46,582 nucleotides of DNA from Caldicoprobacter oshimai DSM 21659 (lineage in GTDB: Bacteria > Bacillota > Clostridia > Caldicoprobacterales > Caldicoprobacteraceae): NCBI GenBank assembly GCA_000526435.1, contig JAGB01000005.1, positions 1 through 46,582 of the forward strand. The letters run 5' to 3'. The position numbers and the translations under genes are program-made. The notes under the pieces were generated by a model. It made no database searches. It was not told where the DNA came from and saw only the letters and a list, made by a program, of their open reading frames with translations. Below are positions 37,105 through 44,907 of the stretch, piece after piece. The first letter of the stretch is position 1. Each line of letters begins with the position of its first letter.

Positions 37105-38410
37105 GCGGAGCATGCAGGCCGCAGTAGAACTCATCGCTTTTTTCCCTTTAATTTTGATGCTAGCGGCTTTTGCTTTTCCCGAATCTGTAGCGCTTGGCTG
37201 GGTGACCTTTTTAGTGGTGTATTACATTACGGGAATCCTTTTGAGGACCGTTTTAAGGAAAAAGCCGAAGATTGCATCTGTACTGTTGGGCGTCATCATT
37301 ACATTTTCTCTGGCATATAGCGTTTTCGGCTGGGGTCTGCCGCTGTGGGCTTCATACAGCGTAGGGGTTGTGCTGCTTTTCAGAGGGATGTCCTTTGTTG
37401 AGCGCAGGTGGGAGGAGGTTTTCCCCTCTGCTGCCTTGTGGGTGGGGATACTGATATATTTTGTAGCCTACTTTTTCTACAAGCATTCAATGACGCTCAT
37501 GCCCTATGCAGGTTTGGTAGCGCGGATGGGCTTTATTTATACCGGCATAAGCCTTATCATATTTAACCTACAACAACTCAAAAGAGCGACTCTATCCAGA
37601 AACGGTGAGCCTGTGCTTTCTTCCGGGCTTTTGCGGCACAACAGGCTGCTGATTGCCCTGACATTTATATTGATAGGCATTGTAGCAAATTTGAGCCGCC
37701 TTAAGGAAGCGGTTTTATGGCTGGTTAATGCCATAATTTTGTTGATTGTCAAGGTCATCTTATTTTTAAGCAACCTTGTGCCTATGAGTGAGCCGGGAGG
37801 GGAGATGCCGCCGGATGGTGGGATGCTGGATATGCTGCCCGAGGCAGAGCCTAGAGCTCCAAATATCTTTGACTACATATTCGAGGTTTTGGCTTATGTT
37901 TTAAGTATAGCGTTTGTAATTGCGTTGGTTGCTGCACTTGCCATGATGTTGTATAGAGTAATGAGGAGGCTTATCAAGCTGCTGGCAAGGTTGATACAGG
38001 AAGGGGAGTGGATGGGGACTGATGCTGGATATGTGGATGTGAAGGAAAAGGTGATCGACCTAAAAACGTTGGGAAAGGAATATGCCAGTAGGTGGAAGCA
38101 CTGGCTGACCTCCTTGATTGAGAGGGAGCCGCGGTGGGAAGACCTGTCCGATGTCACCCAGAAGGTGCGGTATCTTTACAGGCGATTTCTGATTCGCTGT
38201 ATCAGCCTAGGATACCGGCCCAAAAGCTATATGACGCCCAACGAGATAAAGGAGGATTTAAAGGCGTGGAACGAGAGGAAGGGACGTCAGGCCGATGTGC
38301 TCATCCCACTATATAACCTTGTGAAATATGGTAAAGACGCTGAGAAGCTGATCGACCATAGAAGTCTTGACGAGCTAGCAGACATGATAGATAAACGCTT
38401 CGGCGACTGA
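37076..38410 (+). CDS. polytopic membrane protein with C-terminal DUF4129-like domain
   Basis: A 444-residue protein with about nine N-terminal membrane helices in two groups (15-200, then 205-320), a short Pro/Glu linker at about 238-262, and a soluble C-terminal segment (330-444). There VTQKVRYLYRRFLIRCISLGYRPKSYMTPNEIKEDL matches the DUF4129 pattern. In the common version of this cluster a transglutaminase domain lies between the membrane part and DUF4129; I see none here. The start is ATG 37076, with AAGGAG 8 nt upstream; a GTG 9 bp earlier overlaps the RBS. A short CGC-TTCG-GCG hairpin and TTTTT at 38396-38415 may end the operon. Confidence 0.8.
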   Translation: MKNQALAFLKRSMQAAVELIAFFPLILMLAAFAFPESVALGWVTFLVVYYITGILLRTVLRKKPKIASVLLGVIITFSLAYSVFGWGLPLWASYSVGVVLLFRGMSFVERRWEEVFPSAALWVGILIYFVAYFFYKHSMTLMPYAGLVARMGFIYTGISLIIFNLQQLKRATLSRNGEPVLSSGLLRHNRLLIALTFILIGIVANLSRLKEAVLWLVNAIILLIVKVILFLSNLVPMSEPGGEMPPDGGMLDMLPEAEPRAPNIFDYIFEVLAYVLSIAFVIALVAALAMMLYRVMRRLIKLLARLIQEGEWMGTDAGYVDVKEKVIDLKTLGKEYASRWKHWLTSLIEREPRWEDLSDVTQKVRYLYRRFLIRCISLGYRPKSYMTPNEIKEDLKAWNERKGRQADVLIPLYNLVKYGKDAEKLIDHRSLDELADMIDKRFGD

Positions 38411-38413
38411 TTT

Positions 38414-39328
38414 TTAGCACGATTTATCGCATTTTTGACACGCGGAGTGGGGAAATGCTGGCTGGCAGGGGTTTACGTGAACCATGACGTCTTTTACATC
38501 CCCCACCTTTGATATTACAGCACTTCTTACTTCATTGGCGATGTTGTGCCCATCTAGCACGCTTATGCGGCGGTCAACAACTATGTCCACATCCACATAT
38601 ATCATGTTGCCATGCCTGCGCGTCTTTAAAAGGTCTATGCCTTTGACGTTTGGTACTGAAAGTATGATTTGGCGTATGGCTTCCACCTTTTCGGGGGGAG
38701 CCGAGGAGTCCATCAGCTCTGAGATAGACCTTGCATATATCTCATATGCCATCTTTAAAATGAGCATGGCACCCAATATGGCTGCTATCGGATCAGCTGC
38801 GGCATAGCCCAGCCTGGCTGCACCAATCCCTATCAGGGTTATCATAGAGGTCGAGGCATCCGAGCGATAATGCCAAGCGTTGGCTTTGAGTGCCGTGCTG
38901 TTTATCCTTTTGGCGGTAAAGATGGTATACTGAAATAGCATTTCCTTGACGATTATAGTTAGAATGGCCGCATAAAGGGCAAGAACGCCGGGCGTTTCGA
39001 CATCGCCTGTGATCAGGTGCTGTATTGCCTTCCATCCAATCGCCAGCCCTGCTGCCAGTAGGAATCCGGCAACGAATTTTGCTGCTATAGCCTCAGCCTT
39101 TTCGTGACCGTATGGGTGCTCCTGATCGGCTGGCTTGTTTGCTATTTTCAATCCCAATGCTACAATCAATGTGGTCAATATATCTGAAGCCGATTCAACG
39201 GCGTCAGCGATCATGGCAGTGCTGTGGGCCACCAAACCTGCTAACAGCTTCAGCAGCGTCAACAGAGCGTTTGTTATAATGCCTACTCTGTTGGCTCTCT
39301 GCCCTGCATCGTATCGAGCATTTCCCAT
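38414..39328 (-). CDS. cation diffusion facilitator family transporter
   Basis: A 304-residue CDF exporter that moves divalent metal out in exchange for protons. Six membrane helices (about 15-200) contain the metal-site aspartates in HSTAMIADAVESASDILTT and ANAWHYRSDASTSMI, with the EHPYGHEKAEAIAA stretch between. The cytoplasmic C-terminal domain (205-290, GIDLLKTRRHGNMIYVDVDIVVD) is typical. It ends in a Cys-rich tail, HSACQKCDKSC, which could bind metal. The metal cannot be named from sequence; iron, zinc and manganese are candidates. The start is ATG 39328, with AAAGGAG 8 nt upstream. Confidence 0.92.
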   Translation of the reverse strand: MGNARYDAGQRANRVGIITNALLTLLKLLAGLVAHSTAMIADAVESASDILTTLIVALGLKIANKPADQEHPYGHEKAEAIAAKFVAGFLLAAGLAIGWKAIQHLITGDVETPGVLALYAAILTIIVKEMLFQYTIFTAKRINSTALKANAWHYRSDASTSMITLIGIGAARLGYAAADPIAAILGAMLILKMAYEIYARSISELMDSSAPPEKVEAIRQIILSVPNVKGIDLLKTRRHGNMIYVDVDIVVDRRISVLDGHNIANEVRSAVISKVGDVKDVMVHVNPCQPAFPHSACQKCDKSC

Positions 39329-39348
39329 GTTTAAAACTCCTTTCATTT

Positions 39349-39486
39349 TCAATTAAGAATAAAATTACTATTATATTATTTCATTTCATGGAGAAATGCA
39401 ACATAAAATAGCTTAAAAATCAACAAAAATTATTTGAACGGCAAACAAAAGATAATATTCATCATTATCAATTGAGAATAATTATT
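39349..39486. promoter_or_regulatory. repeated operator-like motif upstream of the CDF gene
   Basis: TCAATTAAGAATAA (39349-39362) recurs as TCAATTGAGAATAA (39468-39481), 13 of 14 bases the same, 119 bp apart, both upstream of the CDF start. The second copy runs into the palindrome AATAATTATT. The A/T-rich inverted pattern ATTATC-AATT-GAGAAT is loosely like Fur-family boxes, which would suit a metal exporter. The rest of 39329-39679, up to the next gene, is A+T-rich with nothing else I can name. Confidence 0.35.
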
Positions 39487-39679
39487 GCAATCAAATCTTT
39501 TTACAAAAAGAGGGGGAATAAGGCATAAAAATGTGATAAAATAGTCTCCGTAAATTTAGCATATTGTACAGGGCCTATGAGTTAAAGCGTGGCTCTAAAA
39601 TAGAGGAGTATAAAAATAAAACGGGGTTGCGTAACATGGAATAAAAAGATATTATGATGAAAATGGGAGTGTAGGGAGC

Positions 39680-40396
39680 ATGAGGCCTTTGATAGGTATT
39701 ACCTGCGATTATGATTTGGAGGCTGATAGGATTCAGCTGCACAGCGACTATTGTAGGGCCATATACGCGGCTGGAGGGCTGCCTGTGGTGTTGCCATATA
39801 TCGATGTTGAGGATGTTTGTTCTTTGGCCTCCAGACTGGACGGCATCATGTTTACAGGAGGCGGCGACATAGACCCCCATTACTTTGGCGAATATCCCCA
39901 TTACGCTTTAGGGCAGGTAAATCCAATTCGTGATGAGGCAGAGATAAGGCTTTGCGCCTGGGCTATGGACAATGACAAGCCTGTACTGGGCATATGCAGG
40001 GGGATTCAGGTGATGAGCGTGGCTATGGGTGGGACGCTTTATCAGGATATAGCCACTCAATTGAAATCTGAAGTTACCATAAATCATCGTCAAACAGCGC
40101 CCGGGTGGCATCCCATTCACGGGGTCAGGCTTGAACCCGGTTCCAGGATAAGCTCTATAATGGGGCAGCAGCATATACGGGTAAACAGCTTTCATCATCA
40201 GGCTGTAAGAGAAGTGGCTCCTCCTTTTTGTGCCACCGGCCGAAGCGATGACGGCGTCATTGAGGTTATCGAATCCACAGAGCATACCTTTGCGGTAGGG
40301 GTTCAGTGGCATCCTGAGCGGATGTATAGGCATCATCAAAACATGTTGCTACTATTTAAAGCTTTTGTGGAGGCGTGCAGCAGGAGCAAGCCATAA
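39680..40396 (+). CDS. class I glutamine amidotransferase-like hydrolase (peptidase C26, PuuD-like)
   Basis: A 238-residue enzyme of the gamma-glutamyl-GABA hydrolase family. The nucleophile is C106 in GICRGIQVM, and the catalytic His-Glu pair is H211/E213 in GVQWHPER. MFTGGGDIDPHYFGE and NSFHHQAV are further family stretches. Members cleave gamma-glutamyl amides, for example in putrescine catabolism; the real substrate is not known since no pathway partner is adjacent. GGGAG sits just before the ATG. It seems to lead a short set with mscS after 41 bp. Confidence 0.9.
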   Translation: MRPLIGITCDYDLEADRIQLHSDYCRAIYAAGGLPVVLPYIDVEDVCSLASRLDGIMFTGGGDIDPHYFGEYPHYALGQVNPIRDEAEIRLCAWAMDNDKPVLGICRGIQVMSVAMGGTLYQDIATQLKSEVTINHRQTAPGWHPIHGVRLEPGSRISSIMGQQHIRVNSFHHQAVREVAPPFCATGRSDDGVIEVIESTEHTFAVGVQWHPERMYRHHQNMLLLFKAFVEACSRSKP

Positions 40397-40437
40397 AAGA
40401 TAGGGGCGTTTAATGAGGAGAAGGAGGAATCAATATT

Positions 40438-41316
40438 GTGAAGGAATTTTTGCTTAGCATTGGCAGGGAACTGAATGCCTGGATTGAAGGATTCACAATA
40501 GAAAACTACCAACATTTAGCTTTCATAGCTTTGAAGATATTGGCCATATTGTTTTTGGCAGGCGTTGTATACAGGATAGTCAAGGTTTTAATAGATAGAT
40601 TTTTTAATGCACAGATTCAGTCGAAAATTGGTATAGATGTAAGAAAGGTAAATACCCTTCGGGCTCTGGCTCATAGCATATTGAAATATACCGTATATTT
40701 TGTTACGGGCCTTACTGTTTTGGGGCAATTTGTGGATACTACTTCTATTTTAGCTACGGCTGGCATAGGGGGATTGGCCATAGGCTTTGGAGCTCAGAGT
40801 TTGGTAAAGGATGTGATCAGTGGATTTTTTATATTGTTTGAGGACCAGTATGCAGTGGGAGATTTTGTTACTATAGGCGATACGACAGGCACGGTGGAGG
40901 AAATAGGTTTAAGGATTACCAAGATACGCGGTTTTAAAGGCGATTTGACCATCATACCTAACGGACAAGTACAAAAAGTGGTAAACTATACGAGGGGCAA
41001 TGTGCTGGCTGTGGTCGACATAAGCGTGCCTTACGAGACCGATATTGATAGGGCCATTAAGCTCATAGAAGACGTTGCAAAGAGGTATGCTCAGGAGAAT
41101 AAAAACATAGTTGAACAGCCCCAGGTTTTGGGGGTTATGGACATGGGAGATTCCCAGATAACCATTCGTGCCGTAGCCCGTACTTTGCCCTTGAAACATT
41201 GGGAAGTAGAACGGGAGTTAAAAAAGCGAATCAAAGAGGCTTTCGATGAAAACGATATAGGAGTACCTTATCCCCGCAGGGTTATAATTCAGTCCGAAAA
41301 GGAGGAGAAACAGTGA
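40438..41316 (+). CDS. small-conductance mechanosensitive channel (MscS family)
   Basis: A 292-residue MscS-type channel that releases solutes on osmotic downshock. Three membrane helices (about 24-46, 72-95, 98-125) end in the glycine/alanine-rich pore helix ATAGIGGLAIGFGAQSLVKDVISGFF. The beta domain (VGDFVTIGDTTGTVEEIGLRITKIR) and an alpha-beta C-terminal domain follow. GTG start with AGGAGG 10 nt upstream. The stop TGA overlaps the next ATG, so DUF951 is translationally coupled. Confidence 0.94.
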   Translation: MKEFLLSIGRELNAWIEGFTIENYQHLAFIALKILAILFLAGVVYRIVKVLIDRFFNAQIQSKIGIDVRKVNTLRALAHSILKYTVYFVTGLTVLGQFVDTTSILATAGIGGLAIGFGAQSLVKDVISGFFILFEDQYAVGDFVTIGDTTGTVEEIGLRITKIRGFKGDLTIIPNGQVQKVVNYTRGNVLAVVDISVPYETDIDRAIKLIEDVAKRYAQENKNIVEQPQVLGVMDMGDSQITIRAVARTLPLKHWEVERELKKRIKEAFDENDIGVPYPRRVIIQSEKEEKQ

Positions 41317-41510
41317 TGCCAAATCAGTATTCGGTAGGTGATATCGTACAGACGCGCAAGCAACACCCCTGTGGCAATGACCAATGGGAAATAATAAGAG
41401 TGGGAGCAGATTTCAAGATAAAATGTTTAAAGTGCGGTAGAATAGTCATGATGGACAGAGAAAAGTTTGAAAAGAGGGTAAAAAAGCTGATAAAGGAAGA
41501 AGGGGAATAA
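41316..41510 (+). CDS. DUF951 family protein
   Basis: A 64-residue protein (MPNQYSVGDIVQTRKQHPCGNDQW ... KCLKCGRIVMMDREKFEKRVKKLI) matching DUF951. It has a small SH3-like fold with three cysteines (C in HPCG and CLKCG) that could bind metal. The family is often encoded directly after MscS in Firmicutes; its function is unknown. ATG 41316 overlaps the mscS stop; GTG 41313 is also possible with the same GGAGG RBS. Confidence 0.88.
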   Translation: MPNQYSVGDIVQTRKQHPCGNDQWEIIRVGADFKIKCLKCGRIVMMDREKFEKRVKKLIKEEGE

Positions 41511-41546
41511 AAAAAGGGCTCACTCTTTTGAAGCCCCTTTTTTTGA
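41509..41546. terminator. bidirectional terminator between DUF951 and the Spo0E-like gene
   Basis: AAAAAAGGGCT (about 41511-41520) pairs with AGCCCCTTTTTTT (41532-41544), with one bulged base, and A/T tracts lie on both sides. The minus-strand stop codon of the Spo0E-like gene (TGA, 41520-41522) lies at the loop edge of this hairpin. Confidence 0.8.
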
Positions 41547-41696
41547 TGCATTGTACGTTTGAGAGTAATAAAGCTCAATCAGTTTGTCCAGCTTTTGACT
41601 GTATTTGACTACCGGTTCACTACACAGCTTTTGGTTTTTTAATATTATATTGTGCAGTTCTTGGCGTAGCGTATTTATCTCTGTTACCAATTCCAT
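41520..41696 (-). CDS. Spo0E-like aspartyl-phosphate phosphatase
   Basis: A 58-residue helical hairpin protein carrying the Spo0E signature in SQKLDKLIELYY (canonical SQELD with one change), preceded by the helix MELVTEINTLRQELHNI. Family members dephosphorylate Spo0A~P and so restrain sporulation. The start is ATG 41696, with GAGGG 5 nt upstream; an ATG at 41741 would add 15 non-family residues. The 288 bp upstream to zwf are non-coding. I see only a weak extended -10 (TGGTTATACT near 41924) for zwf there. Confidence 0.82.
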   Translation of the reverse strand: MELVTEINTLRQELHNIILKNQKLCSEPVVKYSQKLDKLIELYYSQTYNASKKGASKE

Positions 41697-41984
41697 ATGA
41701 TCCCTCACTCTTTCCTTGTCAAAAGTCAATACAAAAGTCAACGAATCGAATTATAGCTTAAAAGTGCGATAGGGTCAAGATGTTTATCACCATTATTTAC
41801 AAAGTTTTAACAAAAAATTAATACAGTTCCTCTCAATTAAGCGACATAATGTGCCACAACTTTATGCCCAGGGCGTTGCAAGGTTTACGCGATAAAAATT
41901 AGTTTTAGAGGGGTAGAGGCTGGTTATACTTAAGATATAAATTTAAAGGCGTTTTAAATGGGGAACCTTTGGAGGTGAAAACCT

Positions 41985-43463
41985 GTGGACTGTTTATTGG
42001 TCATATTTGGTGGTACCGGTGATTTGGCTCATCGAAAGCTGTATCCTGCTGTTTACAACCTCTTTTTATCAGGGCAACTGTCTCAGCATTTTGCTGTGGT
42101 CTCGGTGGGACGCAGGGATAAGACCGACGAAGAGTTCAGGCGGGATGCCGTTGAAGCGATAAAGAAGTTTTCAAGGCCCAACAGCGGCACTGATGAAGAT
42201 TTGAATGCCGTTGTATCCAGGTTCTATTACTATAAATTGGATATAAGTGATTCCTATGGATATGTGGGCTTGAAGGAATACCTGTCTAGGCTGGATGACC
42301 GTTATGGAACGCAGGGCAACAGGGTATATTATCTGGCGGTGGCGCCTGAGCATTTTAAAACGATAGTTCAGCACCTCAAATCTGCCGGTATGGTGCTAAA
42401 CGACGGATTGAGCTGGCAGAGGCTGATTATAGAAAAGCCATTTGGCAGCGATTTAAGCTCGGCAATAGCCTTAAACAATGTCATAACCAGCGTGTTTAGC
42501 GAAAGGCATGTATACAGGATAGATCATTATCTAGGGAAAGAAATGCTTCAAAACATAATGGCCATACGTTTTGCCAACGCCCTCTTTGAGCCGTTGTGGA
42601 ATAACAAATATATAGACCATGTTCAGATTATATCCAGCGAAACAGTGGGGGTTGAGAACAGAGGGCCTTATTATGAAAAGGCAGGGGCGCTGAGGGATAT
42701 GATACAAAATCACATGCTCCAGCTTTTAATGCTAACTGCCATGGAACCTCCTGCACAGCTGGATACCGAGTCTATAAGGGACGAAAAGGTCAAGGTGCTA
42801 AAATCGCTGTCGGAAATGACTCCTGCCAAGGTGCGGCGGGACGTGGTGAGGGGGCAGTACGGCGGGGGCTATATAGATGGGAAGCCTGTTGTAGGATATC
42901 GGGAGGAGAGCAGGGTGTCGCCTTTTTCCAACACCGAAACCTTTGTGGCCATGAAAGTGGAGATTGAAAACTTCAGATGGGGTGGGGTGCCGTTTTATCT
43001 GCTGACTGGTAAGAGATTGCCCGAGAAGTTTACTGAGATAGTTATACAATTCATATCCCTGCCCGAGGTGCTGTATTTTAAGGAACTAAAGGGGCTCAAA
43101 CCCAACACTCTTTTGATACGGATCCAACCCCGTGAAGGAGTGGAGCTGTATTTCAACGCCAAGAAACCCGGAGTTAAGAACGAGATAATACAGGTGGGGA
43201 TGGACTTTTGCCAGAACTGTGCCGTCGATGCCGTGTCTCCCGATGCCTATGAGCGGCTTTTGCTGGATGCCATGAAAGGCGATTCTGCGCTTTTTACGCG
43301 CTGGGATGAGGTGGAATATGCCTGGCGCTTTGTGGATAACATAGCCAAAGTATGGGCAGAAGAGGAGCCTGATTTTCCAAACTATCCGGCTGGGACATGG
43401 GGCCCTCCTGCAGCCAAGGAGCTGATAGAAAGGGATGGGAGAAAGTGGAGGATGATGGGATAG
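41985..43463 (+). CDS. zwf: glucose-6-phosphate 1-dehydrogenase
   Basis: Oxidises glucose-6-phosphate to 6-phosphogluconolactone with NAD(P)+, the entry to the oxidative pentose phosphate pathway. The Rossmann loop FGGTGDLAHRK is at residues 8-18. The substrate motif EKPFG is at 150-154, and the active-site RIDHYLGK at 178-185 with catalytic histidine H181 region. The 492-residue length is normal. GTG start with GGAGG 9 nt upstream. It is alone: no pgl or gnd is adjacent. Confidence 0.96.
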   Translation: MDCLLVIFGGTGDLAHRKLYPAVYNLFLSGQLSQHFAVVSVGRRDKTDEEFRRDAVEAIKKFSRPNSGTDEDLNAVVSRFYYYKLDISDSYGYVGLKEYLSRLDDRYGTQGNRVYYLAVAPEHFKTIVQHLKSAGMVLNDGLSWQRLIIEKPFGSDLSSAIALNNVITSVFSERHVYRIDHYLGKEMLQNIMAIRFANALFEPLWNNKYIDHVQIISSETVGVENRGPYYEKAGALRDMIQNHMLQLLMLTAMEPPAQLDTESIRDEKVKVLKSLSEMTPAKVRRDVVRGQYGGGYIDGKPVVGYREESRVSPFSNTETFVAMKVEIENFRWGGVPFYLLTGKRLPEKFTEIVIQFISLPEVLYFKELKGLKPNTLLIRIQPREGVELYFNAKKPGVKNEIIQVGMDFCQNCAVDAVSPDAYERLLLDAMKGDSALFTRWDEVEYAWRFVDNIAKVWAEEEPDFPNYPAGTWGPPAAKELIERDGRKWRMMG

Positions 43464-43485
43464 GGCTTTTGTAAATAAAAGTTAT

Positions 43486-43514
43486 TTGAACTTTGTATAA
43501 TATCCTGATACAAT
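43486..43514 (+). promoter_or_regulatory. promoter of the rraA-like/PPC pair
   Basis: TTGAAC (43486-43491), 17 bp spacer, TACAAT (43509-43514), about 70 bp before the start codon. Confidence 0.65.
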
Positions 43515-43582
43515 ATAAAGGTAAGATAAAAATTGCCAGTACAAGAACTTATTGTTTAAAGTGAATGAGGGGGGTTTTAATC

Positions 43583-44281
43583 ATGGATATGTCTAAATCA
43601 GAAAGGGAAGAACTTTTAAAGCTTTATGAAGGACTTCGCGTGGCTGATGTACGGGATGGAATGGATTGGAACATGATGCATGGCTATGGCAGCATGTCTC
43701 ATGAGATTCGTCCGCTGTTTAGAACAAGAGTAGTAGGGATTGCTAGGACGGTACGATATCTGCCTTATGAAGGCTCGGTCCCCAAAATGAGTCCTGAGGA
43801 ATATACCGAATGGGTAAGCTGGTATTACAACAACGTATGTACCTATCCTTGGATAGAAGATATCCAGCCGGGTGATTTCATAGTTATTGACCAAAGCGGG
43901 GTAAATGCAGGGCTTATGGGGTCTCATAATTCTCTGGAAGGTTTTAGAAGGGGAGCCCGTGGTTATGTGATAGAGGGTGGAGTGCGAGACACTGACGAGC
44001 TGATTTTGCAAAAGATTCCTGTGTGGTCGAGATTTATATCTCAGGCAATGGTACAGGGTAGGTTGCGTTATGACGCCAAGGATATTCCCGTATCGGTGGG
44101 CGGTGTAATTGTACATCCCGGAGATGTGGTTGTAGCGGATGGGGACGGAGTAATTGTAGTTCCTAGAAAGATGGCTTATGAAGTAGCTAAATATGCCAGA
44201 CGCGAGTTAAACAATGATAAGATTCAAAGAAGGAAGTTGTATGAAGCCATGGGCTGGGAGCTGGATGACACTGTCAAATAG
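43583..44281 (+). CDS. RraA-like family protein (possible aldolase or lyase)
   Basis: A 232-residue protein with the RraA/HMG-aldolase fold. GLMGSHNSLEGFRRGARGYVIEGGVRDTDEL carries the glycine-rich loop and the Arg-Asp pair (GGVRD) that in catalytic members bind the oxo-acid and metal. HPGDVVVADGDGVIVVP is the usual C-terminal motif. Members include 4-hydroxy-4-methyl-2-oxoglutarate aldolases and the RNase E regulator RraA; the latter is unlikely here. An aldolase on a sugar-derived oxo-acid is the better guess. The start is ATG 43583, with GGGGGG 8 nt upstream. The PPC gene follows after 20 bp. Confidence 0.82.
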   Translation: MDMSKSEREELLKLYEGLRVADVRDGMDWNMMHGYGSMSHEIRPLFRTRVVGIARTVRYLPYEGSVPKMSPEEYTEWVSWYYNNVCTYPWIEDIQPGDFIVIDQSGVNAGLMGSHNSLEGFRRGARGYVIEGGVRDTDELILQKIPVWSRFISQAMVQGRLRYDAKDIPVSVGGVIVHPGDVVVADGDGVIVVPRKMAYEVAKYARRELNNDKIQRRKLYEAMGWELDDTVK

Positions 44282-44301
44282 CTGAGGGGGGGATGCCGTT
44301 T

Positions 44302-44745
44302 ATGGAGTATTTTTCAACACAAGAAATTGGCAGAATATTTATACTAAGGTTAGACCAAGGAGACATGGTGCTTGAGAGCATAAATGAGCTGATCGTCAAG
44401 GAAGGGATTAAAGATGCGGTGGTGGTATCTGGCATAGGAACACTGGACAGGTGCACACTGCATATGGTCATGACCACCGGTTATCCGCCGGTTGAGCATT
44501 TTGAACGCTGGGATGACAAACCTCTTGAGCTTGCGTCAATAGACGGCATAATAGCGGATGGAAAGCCACATTTGCATGCCGTGGTGTCTGATCGTGAAAA
44601 AGCCTATGCGGGGCATCTTGAGAACGGCTGCAGGGTTTTGTATTTGGCAGAAATAGTTATAGTGGAGGTAAAATCACTGGACCTTACCAGAGTACCCAAT
44701 GATAAGAATATTTTAGAGCTTATAAGCCGCAAGCGGCAATCATGA
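44302..44745 (+). CDS. PPC/DUF296 domain protein
   Basis: A 147-residue protein that is a single PPC (DUF296) domain: LDQGDMVLESINELIVKEGIKDAVVVSGIGTLD, then PHLHAVVSD, then GHLENGCRVLYLAEIVI. Conserved histidines in TLHMV, PHLH and GHL form a metal-site pattern seen in bacterial PPC proteins. These are sometimes called DNA-binding by analogy with plant AT-hook proteins, but stand-alone bacterial ones may be enzymes. The start is ATG 44302, spaced correctly from GAGGGGGG; ATG 44293 abuts that RBS. It is paired with the RraA-like gene. Confidence 0.82.
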   Translation: MEYFSTQEIGRIFILRLDQGDMVLESINELIVKEGIKDAVVVSGIGTLDRCTLHMVMTTGYPPVEHFERWDDKPLELASIDGIIADGKPHLHAVVSDREKAYAGHLENGCRVLYLAEIVIVEVKSLDLTRVPNDKNILELISRKRQS

Positions 44746-44776
44746 GGTTAGGCTGTAGGCGGCAGTTATGAGGTTA
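44734..44776 (+). repeat. imperfect direct repeat at the 3' end of the PPC gene
   Basis: CGGCAATCATGAGGTTA (from 44734) recurs as CGGCAGTTATGAGGTTA (from 44760), 26 bp apart with two differences. The first copy contains the stop codon of the PPC gene. Confidence 0.75.
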
Positions 44777-44788
44777 ATAAAAATATAA

Positions 44789-44853
44789 GGCTTCCCGTAA
44801 GTTTTCCTTGATGAGAGTAAGAAAGGATATTAGGAAAACTTTTAGGGGAAGCC
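44789..44853. repeat. long imperfect inverted repeat, 65 nt
   Basis: The arms at 44789-44808 and 44832-44853 share GGCTTCCC and AGTTTTCCT in the same order (one inverted), with a small internal mismatch and bulge. A 23-nt centre lies between them. It lies between the PPC gene and the terminator at 44861. The ends look like terminal inverted repeats of an insertion element, but no flanking target duplication is evident. It could equally be an RNA hairpin. Confidence 0.75.
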
Positions 44854-44860
44854 CGATAGA

Positions 44861-44905
44861 GCAAAAAGAGGTTGATTTACCAACCTCTTTTTGCTTGATT
44901 TTTGT
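44861..44905. terminator. bidirectional terminator between PPC and anti-sigma genes
   Basis: A perfect 14-bp stem, GCAAAAAGAGGTTG (44861-44874) with CAACCTCTTTTTGC (44881-44894), a 6-nt loop, then TTGATTTTTG. It serves the two convergent transcription units. Confidence 0.85.
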
Positions 44906-44907
44906 GA

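Noticed and set aside
44789-44853. Intact MITE or insertion sequence
   Set aside because: No flanking target-site duplication and no transposase fragment; kept only as an inverted repeat.
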